This document shows positions 57,509 through 64,000 of a stretch of 64,000 bases of DNA, in pieces. The position numbers were made by a program, and so were the translations under genes. The notes below the pieces were generated by a model. It did no database searches. It was not told the DNA's origin and saw only the letters and a list, made by a program, of their open reading frames with translations. Numbering within the stretch: the stretch's first letter is position 1; each line of letters begins with the position of its first letter. This stretch comes from Primula veris. Taxonomy: Eukaryota; Streptophyta; Magnoliopsida; Ericales; Primulaceae. The stretch spans positions 26,348,126 through 26,412,125 of the forward strand of contig OY821747.1 in NCBI GenBank assembly GCA_963682055.1. Reading direction: 5' to 3'.

Positions 57509-58822
57509 CTAGTCGCGGTGGGAAGTCGCATCATCTTCGTCGTCGTCGTCGTTGGGAAAGAATTCATGAAATTGTGCCCTTTGCTCGGCGCTTTCACGAT
57601 CAAGTCGGTCTAGCTCTTCTTGTCCCGGGTTCAAAAATCGAAACATGCGACGAGTCGTTTGCGCATTATGGTATTGGTTGATGTAGAGAGAGTCGTAGAA
57701 CTTGTCGGAGCGCGGGATACGAGAAGAAGATCCTACTTGAGCGTTTCCTTGTCGTCGAGAGGGACGAGAGGATGTAGGGATATCGACGGGGGGAATGGAA
57801 TCAGAGGAGATAGCGACGTCCTCATGAGTGGCACGCGGGGTGGCCTTGGGGCCAACATACTCTTCCTCTTCGGGGGAAAGAGGAGCATAGTTGGGGCCGG
57901 ATACCCGCTTACCGGACCATGTAATGGTTTTATCGGCATTGTGGAATTTAATGGACATTTGGGAAAGATATGAAGTGTCCCAAATATGTTTGTCCTTATT
58001 TTTGAATAAGGTTCCACCCGGAACGAGATTGAGGTCATTTAAGATGGCCGAAATGAGAGCACCGTAGGGTAACCCATTTTTGGATTTCGTTTTAAGCGAA
58101 TCCATTTTAAAAAATATGAGAGTCGCGAAGTCGAGTTTGACTTTGCGATGGATGCATCCTAGTAGAAAAATGTATTCATTTGTGACATCCGTAAAATTTG
58201 AGGTATGGGGTAGGACGATATGCGATAGGATGTGATAGGCTAATTTGTTGCGGAATAAGAGGCCATGGGCTTTGTTGGATTGATTGTTATGGACGGGATG
58301 AAAAATTTCGGATTTGAGATCGTTGAAGTTATCGATCTCAAGAGTCTCACATAGTTCCTCACTCGACTCATGTATACCGTCGTTATCTAGGCGTAACAAA
58401 TGTCGTAAACGGTCTATACCGTAAACGAATGGTTGGCCGTGAAATGATGAACGCAAACGAAGTGCGTCATCGGAATCCCTATCTAGAGCTAGGTTGTGAT
58501 AAAATTCGTATACGTTTTCAATGAAGAATGGCATTTTTAGAGTGAGAATGGTATCGAGTTTTTGAAAACTTAAATCAAGCATAAGAGCGGGAAATCGTTC
58601 CCGGAATAGAGACATATCTAGAGTGAAATTTGACAAAATACCTCTTTTATCCATCGTGGGTGGATAGAGAGGAGGACGAGAGCCGGATGAGGCACCGGGG
58701 CCCGATGGTGGAGCGGTGGAGGAGGCGGTTCGGCGACCGCGAGGGATACGAGGACGGGGGGACGGAGGCACGTATGCTTCGTCAACTTCATCTACAAGAG
58801 AGGTTCTTTTTGTACGAACCAT
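57509..58822 (-). CDS. Element F ORF3, putative plant transposon protein domain (437 aa)
   Basis: Starts ATG 58822 (MVRTKRTSLVDEVDEAYVPP), with a basic, Pro/Ser-rich N-terminus that could hold a nuclear signal. The domain core includes IENVYEFYHNLALDRDSDDA, then FVYGIDRLRHLLRLDNDG, then FRNKLAYHILSHIVLPHTS and TNEYIFLLGCIHRKVKLDF and NGLPYGALISAILNDLNLVP. The C-terminus is acidic (NDDDDEDDATS). It has the same family and position as ORF3 of element E, but sequence identity looks low. It is sense to gag-pol and separated from pol by 393 bp. No zinc knuckle, DDE triad or membrane helix is seen. Function unknown; DNA or RNA binding is only a guess. Confidence 0.8.
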   Translation of the reverse strand: MVRTKRTSLVDEVDEAYVPPSPRPRIPRGRRTASSTAPPSGPGASSGSRPPLYPPTMDKRGILSNFTLDMSLFRERFPALMLDLSFQKLDTILTLKMPFFIENVYEFYHNLALDRDSDDALRLRSSFHGQPFVYGIDRLRHLLRLDNDGIHESSEELCETLEIDNFNDLKSEIFHPVHNNQSNKAHGLLFRNKLAYHILSHIVLPHTSNFTDVTNEYIFLLGCIHRKVKLDFATLIFFKMDSLKTKSKNGLPYGALISAILNDLNLVPGGTLFKNKDKHIWDTSYLSQMSIKFHNADKTITWSGKRVSGPNYAPLSPEEEEYVGPKATPRATHEDVAISSDSIPPVDIPTSSRPSRRQGNAQVGSSSRIPRSDKFYDSLYINQYHNAQTTRRMFRFLNPGQEELDRLDRESAEQRAQFHEFFPNDDDDEDDATSHRD

Positions 58823-58945
58823 AGTGATTTTTGAAAAAAATGGAAAATTTGGGTGATTTTGGAGGAGGAGGCGAATTTTTGAGAGAGAGAATAGTGATTA
58901 TTGGATTGATATTAGGGTTTTGGAATGATTTGTAACACTGGAAAT

Positions 58946-59099
58946 CACAAAAACGATCGGTCGTTTTTGTGACGATCGGTCGAATTTGGAACAAAAAGTT
59001 CCAGTGAGTAAGATTGAAAAACGATCGGTCGATTTGGTGAAACGATCGGTCGTCTGTAGCTAAACGATCGGTCGTTTTAGCCGACGATCGATCGACTGT
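58946..59099. promoter_or_regulatory. Dyad array upstream of ORF3
   Basis: Six copies of ACGATCGGTCG-type dyads in about 150 bp, 120-280 bp upstream of the ORF3 start on the minus strand. The first has perfectly complementary arms (cacaaaaacga against tcgtttttgtg). The same motif family fills the LTRs of F and A, so this looks like an internal copy of the LTR regulatory block. Promoter function is inferred. Confidence 0.6.
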
Positions 59100-59215
59100 A
59101 AAATAGGTACAGAACAGAAATTTTGGTACATTTCAACACTGATTTGGCAAGAAAAAAAATATGCAAAAATATTAAAGTATATGACATTAATCAAATACAC
59201 ATATATATGTATATT

Positions 59216-62200
59216 TCACACATCAAACATGCCTAACTCTCGTCGAATAAAACAAAATTGTTCCTCATTAAGGGGTTTTGTAAAAATATCGGCTAATTGC
59301 CTATCGGTACTTATATATTCAAGTGTAATATCCCCTTTTTGGACATGATCCCGTAAAAAGTGATGACGTAAATTAATATGTTTAGTGCGAGAGTGTTGGA
59401 TCGGATTTTTCGAAAGGTTTATAGCACTAGTATTATCACACAATATAGGTACACTATTAAATGATAATTCAAAGTCGTTTAGTTGTTGACGCATCCAAAG
59501 GATTTGTGCGCAACAACTACCCGCGGCGACGTATTCCGCCTCCGCCGTGGAAAGCGCAACCGAGTTTTGTTTCTTGCTATGCCAAGAAACTAAGGCGTTT
59601 CCTAAGAAATGGCAAGTACCACTAGTACTCTTTCTATCTAATCGACAACCGGCAAAGTCGGCGTCGGAATAGCCAAGCAAATCAAAAGAAGTATCATGAG
59701 GATAAAATAATCCTAAATTACAAGTACCTACAAGATATCTAAATATGCGCTTAACGGCTATAACATGCGATTCCTTAGGGCAAGATTGATACCTAGCACA
59801 CATGCAAACACTAAACATGATATCGGGTCTACTTGCGGTTAAATATAAGAGGGATCCAATCATACCTCTATAGAGCTTTTGGTCCACGCTTTTACCCGAT
59901 TCATCTTTGTCTAGTTTTGTTGCCGGACTCATTGGAGTTCCTAGCGGCTTTGCATCGCTCATGTTGAACCGTTTGAGCAAGTCCCTCGTGTATTTTGCTT
60001 GATTGACGAAAATTCCGTCCTTTGTTTGTTTGATTTGCAACCCAAGGAAGTAGGTGAGTTCACCCATCATGCTCATCTCGAATTCACCTTGCATACACTT
60101 AGAAAACTCCTCGCACATGCGAGCATTAGTAGCACCGAATATAATATCATCAACATAAATTTGAATTAAAAGCATATCTTTTCCATCCTTTTTAATAAAA
60201 AGAGTAGTGTCTAAAGTACCACGAGAAAAACCCTTTTTGATCAAAAATTTACTAAGTCTTTCATACCACGCCCGGGGTGCTTGTTTTAAACCATAAAGTG
60301 CTTTTCGAAGTTTGTACACATGATTAGGAAACTCGTGATTTTCAAAACCGGGTGGTTGTTTTACATAAACTTCCTCATTAATAAAGCCATTTAAAAAAGC
60401 ACTTTTAACATCCATTTGAAATAATTTAAAACGTTTAAAAGAAGCATAAGCAAGCAACATTCTAATGGCTTCTAGTCTAGCTACGGGTGCGTAAGTTTCA
60501 TCGAAATCGATGCCTTCTTCTTGGTTATACCCTTGAGCTACTAGTCTAGCCTTATTTCTAATAACTACCCCGGATTCATCCATCTTATTACGAAATATCC
60601 ATTTCGTACCTATAATGGTTTTCTCACGCGGTCTAGGTACTAAGGTCCATACGTTACTACGCTCGAATTGATTTAATTCGTCATGCATAGCTAATACCCA
60701 ACTCTCATCGAGTTCCGCTTCATGAATGTTCTTGGGCTCTAATTGAGACAAGAATGCAAAATGATTAACTATATTTCTTAGAGAAGAACGTGTATGCACT
60801 CTTTCTCCCGGGTTACCCAAAATTAAATCTTGCGGATGGTGATTGGCATATCGCCATTCTTGAGGCAAATCCTCATGAATGTGTACACTAGATTCTAAAT
60901 CCTTTTGAAGTACATCTATAGTGACTTCATCAACTACGGGTTCAACCTCTATTCTAGGCGTAGTCTCTAAGCTAGATGCAACATGATTGGAAGAAGATGC
61001 ATTATGAAAAATATCATCATTAATATTATGAACAATTAAAGGCTTATCAATCGTCGGCAAATTCTCATCAAACGAGACATGTACCGACTCTTCCACCAAT
61101 AAAGTTCTTTTATTAAAAATACGATAAGCTTTACTCGATATAGCATATCCAACGAAAATTCCTTCGTCGGACTTAGCATCGAATTTCCCTAGATTATCCT
61201 TACCATTATTATGAACATAGCATTTACAACCAAATGCACGTAAATGAGAAATATTGGGCTTTCGCTCATTCCATAATTCGTAAGGTGTCTTTTTTAATAT
61301 GGGCCTAATTAGGGCTCTATTTAAAATATAACAAGCGGAATTTACGGCTTCGGCCCAAAAATACTTTGGCAAATTATTTTCGCAAAGCATAGTCCGTGCC
61401 ATTTCCTCTAGGGTTCTATTCTTCCTCTCAACTACCCCATTTTGTTGGGGCGTACGAGGGGCCGAAAAATTATGATCAATACCATTTTCATCACAATAAG
61501 TTTGAAATGGAGTATTCTCAAATTCCTTACCATGATCGGTTCGGATACTTTTGATCATATAACCCTTTCGTGTTTGGAGCTTTTTGCAAATAATAGAGAA
61601 TTCTCTAAATGCTTCATGCTTATGAGTTAAAAACAAGACCCACGTAAAGCGACTAAAATCGTCAACCATGACGAAAGCATATGCACGCCCGCCAAGACTA
61701 AGTGTCCGGGAGGGGCCAACTAAGTCCATATGAATGAGCTCCAAACAACGAGTAGTAGATATAATATTTTTAGACTTAAAAGAAATCTTTGTTTGTTTGC
61801 CTAATTGGCAAGCGTGACAAAGTTTGTCCTTTATATAAGGAGTTTTTGGTAAACCTATTACCAAATCTTTACTAGAAAGTTTAGCAAGTAAATCGAGACT
61901 TGCATGACCAAGTCGTCTATGCCACAACCAACCATTGTCGTTGATAGTAACAAGACACTTGACTTCATCATCCACCGAACTATTCAAATCAATCATATAG
62001 ACATTATTTTGTCTTTGACCCATAAGAATAGTTTTATTATCCGAAATACAATGAATAATGCAATGTGATTTTTCAAAAATGACTTTGTGACCCAAATCAC
62101 AAAGTTGACTTATACTAAGCAAGTTATGTTTAAGACCATCAACAAGCAATACATTATCAATAACGACATTAGATGGTTTAGAGATACTACCAATACCGAT

Positions 62201-62344
62201 GATTTTGCCCTTGCTATTATCCCCGAAGGTCACAAAGCCTCCGTCTTTAGGTGCAAGAGTGGTGAATTTTGTTTTGTCTCCCGTCATATGTCTTGAGCAT
62301 CCACTATCTAGGAACCACTTGTCCTCGTTGATTTTTGATCTCAA
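59216..62344 (-). CDS. pol: Copia Pol polyprotein of element F (about 1,042 aa)
   Basis: Protease has the catalytic DSG in [15 protein letters not shown] near residue 13. Integrase has an HHCC finger ([12 protein letters not shown] to CHACQLGKQ) and the core aspartates and glutamate in [16 protein letters not shown] and [13 protein letters not shown]. Reverse transcriptase has [25 protein letters not shown] and the YVDD box in [11 protein letters not shown]. RNase H has [18 protein letters not shown] and ends [13 protein letters not shown]. Pol lies in the +1 frame relative to gag; that frame has two stop codons just upstream, and no ATG precedes the protease. The entry mode is therefore unclear, and the junction may be damaged. 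The rest of the 1,042 codons are open with all key residues present. Confidence 0.93.
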   Translation of the reverse strand: MRSKINEDKWFLDSGCSRHMTGDKTKFTTLAPKDGGFVTFGDNSKGKIIGIGSISKPSNVVIDNVLLVDGLKHNLLSISQLCDLGHKVIFEKSHCIIHCISDNKTILMGQRQNNVYMIDLNSSVDDEVKCLVTINDNGWLWHRRLGHASLDLLAKLSSKDLVIGLPKTPYIKDKLCHACQLGKQTKISFKSKNIISTTRCLELIHMDLVGPSRTLSLGGRAYAFVMVDDFSRFTWVLFLTHKHEAFREFSIICKKLQTRKGYMIKSIRTDHGKEFENTPFQTYCDENGIDHNFSAPRTPQQNGVVERKNRTLEEMARTMLCENNLPKYFWAEAVNSACYILNRALIRPILKKTPYELWNERKPNISHLRAFGCKCYVHNNGKDNLGKFDAKSDEGIFVGYAISSKAYRIFNKRTLLVEESVHVSFDENLPTIDKPLIVHNINDDIFHNASSSNHVASSLETTPRIEVEPVVDEVTIDVLQKDLESSVHIHEDLPQEWRYANHHPQDLILGNPGERVHTRSSLRNIVNHFAFLSQLEPKNIHEAELDESWVLAMHDELNQFERSNVWTLVPRPREKTIIGTKWIFRNKMDESGVVIRNKARLVAQGYNQEEGIDFDETYAPVARLEAIRMLLAYASFKRFKLFQMDVKSAFLNGFINEEVYVKQPPGFENHEFPNHVYKLRKALYGLKQAPRAWYERLSKFLIKKGFSRGTLDTTLFIKKDGKDMLLIQIYVDDIIFGATNARMCEEFSKCMQGEFEMSMMGELTYFLGLQIKQTKDGIFVNQAKYTRDLLKRFNMSDAKPLGTPMSPATKLDKDESGKSVDQKLYRGMIGSLLYLTASRPDIMFSVCMCARYQSCPKESHVIAVKRIFRYLVGTCNLGLFYPHDTSFDLLGYSDADFAGCRLDRKSTSGTCHFLGNALVSWHSKKQNSVALSTAEAEYVAAGSCCAQILWMRQQLNDFELSFNSVPILCDNTSAINLSKNPIQHSRTKHINLRHHFLRDHVQKGDITLEYISTDRQLADIFTKPLNEEQFCFIRRELGMFDV

Positions 62345-62366
62345 GCATACCTACAAGACAAAACGA

Positions 62367-64000
62367 TCATTGGTACCCTAATCCATTTTTGGGTCCTTGA
62401 GGGTTAGAGTCTCGACCCTTTGGAATCCAAACCAAATCATTTCTACTTACTTTATACCTATTAGGGCAATATATATAATCCTCATAGTGGTCACTACGGT
62501 TGCAAGTAATACATTTTATATGCGAGATAGGTTTAACAAAACGATTATAAACTAGGTTCCTTTTATATGAATTGTTCTTACGGGAGTAACTTGGGGTTCT
62601 ATTTTCACTTTTCTCCACTTGTTTGGTGAATAGATTTTTATGCTTAGACGCTAAGAGAGGGTTGTATCCTACACCGGTTTTATCATACGCGCCTTGTTGA
62701 GAAGCTAATATAGTGCTTAGCATTTTACTACCTTTAGTGAACTTAGAGAGAGTGAGTTCGGCTCTATCCGCCTTTTCTTTACAAGAACTTAGGTCTTTAA
62801 CTAACCTATCATTTTCTAAGGTAAGTTCGGCATTTTTAGACGTGAGTGAGTCATTTGTTATAGCTAAGTTCTCTAGTTCGTCTTGTAAAGTAATTAACAA
62901 TTTTCTAAAGGATTTGTTTTTACCTCTAGCTTTTTCTAAGGATTCTAACATATCATTTATATCAATTTCATCATCACTAGAAATAGAAGAGTTAGAGGAG
63001 TGAAAGCTTACATCCTCGGTATCGTTGTCTCTAGCCATGAGACATAGGTTTGCGACTTCTTCATTGTCGCTATCGGAGCTATCATCATCGCTCCCCCATG
63101 CGGCCAAAAATGCCTTCTTGTATTCCTTTTTCTTTCCGAACTTATCCTTTTTCTTCAAAGGACATTCGTTTTGCATATGGCCGGGTTTGTGACATTTGTA
63201 GCAAATGATTTCGTCCTTCTTGTTCGATTTGTCGGAAGGCTCTCCTTTATACTCCTTTTTCCGGAATCGTTGTCCACCCTTCTTTTTCCAACTTAGGAAT
63301 TTGTTGTAGCGTTTGGCGAAGAGTGCCATCTCATCATCCTCACTAGATGAATCATTTTCGCTATCGTCATTTGTTGTGCATTTGAAAGCAATGCCTTTCT
63401 TCTTTTTCGAGTCATCCTCATGCTTTCGAGTTGTCATGTCGAGTTCATGAGTGCTTAGGGATCCAATGAGGTTATCGAGAGAGAGAGTGTTCATGTCCTT
63501 GGCCTCTTGTATGGCCGTCACTTTAGATTCCCACTTCCTTGGAAGACTTCGAAGGATTTTCGTCACCATCTCCTTGCTAGAATATACCTTTTCAAGCCTT
63601 TTAAGATCATTAGTAATTTTAGTAAAACGAGTGTACATAGAAGCAATAGACTCATCATCTTCAACTTTAAACAATTCATAATCATGAATAAGCATGCTAA
63701 TTTTAGAGTCCTTAACTTGACTAGTTCCTTCGTGCATAATAGCTAGCTTATCCCACATTTGCTTAGCGGTGTCACAACCGGAAATCTTATCGTATTCACT
63801 AGGCGAGAGCGCACAAGTGATGGAAGTCATAGCCCTACAATTTAGGGAAAACGCAAGGCGTTCATCGGAATCTAGTTCCTCTACAAGTTTATCTTCGCCA
63901 TTTCTCCTAGGCGTTCTATAGCCTTTGCTAATACTTATCCATTGGTCTATTTCAAACCCACAAAGGAAATTTTTCATAAGGTCTCTCCAGTAGGGATAGT
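62367..64000 (-). CDS. gag: Copia Gag of element F (partial at window edge)
   Basis: Open from the window edge to TGA at 62367. The N-terminal part reads YPYWRDLMKNFLCGFEIDQW, so the true start is beyond 64000. Gag-domain motifs are DKISGCDTAKQMWDKLAIMH and ILRSLPRKWESKVTAIQEA. A CCHC knuckle (CYKCHKPGHMQNEC) is followed by acidic Ser/Asp-rich and coiled-coil segments. A second cysteine-histidine cluster (CITCNRSDHYEDYIYC) lies near the end. Close in architecture to Gag of element A. Confidence 0.92.
   Translation of the reverse strand, partial: YPYWRDLMKNFLCGFEIDQWISISKGYRTPRRNGEDKLVEELDSDERLAFSLNCRAMTSITCALSPSEYDKISGCDTAKQMWDKLAIMHEGTSQVKDSKISMLIHDYELFKVEDDESIASMYTRFTKITNDLKRLEKVYSSKEMVTKILRSLPRKWESKVTAIQEAKDMNTLSLDNLIGSLSTHELDMTTRKHEDDSKKKKGIAFKCTTNDDSENDSSSEDDEMALFAKRYNKFLSWKKKGGQRFRKKEYKGEPSDKSNKKDEIICYKCHKPGHMQNECPLKKKDKFGKKKEYKKAFLAAWGSDDDSSDSDNEEVANLCLMARDNDTEDVSFHSSNSSISSDDEIDINDMLESLEKARGKNKSFRKLLITLQDELENLAITNDSLTSKNAELTLENDRLVKDLSSCKEKADRAELTLSKFTKGSKMLSTILASQQGAYDKTGVGYNPLLASKHKNLFTKQVEKSENRTPSYSRKNNSYKRNLVYNRFVKPISHIKCITCNRSDHYEDYIYCPNRYKVSRNDLVWIPKGRDSNPQGPKNGLGYQ

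Larger units (their letters stand above)
55704..64000 (-). mobile_element. Copia element F, largely intact, with third ORF (partial in window)
   Basis: Inserted in the 5' LTR of E. In the window, right to left: gag (to 62367), pol (62344-59216), dyad array, ORF3 (58822-57509), 3' untranslated region, purine tract (AAAAAGGGAGAG) and 3' LTR (56958-55704). The 5' LTR and gag start lie beyond the window edge. LTR sequence is related to element A (shared blocks around aaaagctctaggtc, gagaggacgtaggcgcg and ccgaacctctataaat). Confidence 0.9.

Noticed and set aside
57620..58038. Plus- and minus-strand alternative frames inside element F ORF3
   Set aside because: They overlap the ORF3 coding frame, which has recognisable domain sequence; the alternatives do not.
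1..64000. tRNA, rRNA or organelle-derived insertions
   Set aside because: No cloverleaf, rRNA core or plastid/mitochondrial gene sequence was recognised on reading; a tRNAscan and organelle alignment would be needed to exclude small ones.

Overview
This is nuclear DNA of a flowering plant, most likely a eudicot. The evidence is spliced genes with plant homologues, Stowaway-type MITEs, a Mutator-type foldback element and nested Ty1/Copia elements primed by initiator tRNA-Met. The species cannot be told from the sequence. Intergenic DNA is very AT-rich. All exon calls are conceptual, made from reading frame, splice sites and remembered family sequences; no search was run.

Layout. 1-4.6 kb: 5' part of a DNA ligase 6 (LIG6) gene on the minus strand. 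Its first intron holds extra copies of the 3' half of exon 1, two well preserved and many decayed. 5.7-12.9 kb: a decayed segmental tandem duplication that mixes LIG6 5'-end fragments with relics of an IRE1-type kinase, plus a minisatellite. 14.3-19.2 kb: a complete four-exon SETD9-like SET-domain gene (minus, 404 aa). 21.3-23.5 kb: 5'-truncated Copia element D (minus). 24.3-28.2 kb: a complete four-exon gene (plus, 186 aa) for a small single-pass membrane protein with a transit-like N-terminus, function unknown. 28.7-36.7 kb: a paralogous copy of the LIG6 intron-1 repeats. It is interrupted by deletion-derivative Copia element C, and C carries in one LTR a young gag-only Copia element A. 36.7-37.8 kb: a diverged tandem-GroES (Cpn20-like) gene (minus), with duplicated exon-like blocks upstream. 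42.5-43.7 kb: tandem repeats. 43.7-46.9 kb: a foldback Mutator-like element with a perfect 9-bp target duplication, carrying a broken plant-mobile-domain gene. 46.9-55.7 kb: degenerate Copia element E. 55.7-64 kb: largely intact Copia element F, inserted into the 5' LTR of E and running off the window.

Most interesting signal. E and F are different Copia families, yet each has a third ORF after pol with the putative plant transposon protein domain. Each also carries its own family of short dyad (inverted-repeat) motifs in the LTRs and again in the spacer just upstream of that ORF. The arms of individual dyads differ but stay complementary. Element A shares F's dyad family and retains gag only, so it looks like a non-autonomous partner. 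This suggests a recurrent cis-regulatory architecture with possible separate expression of ORF3; that reading is inference.
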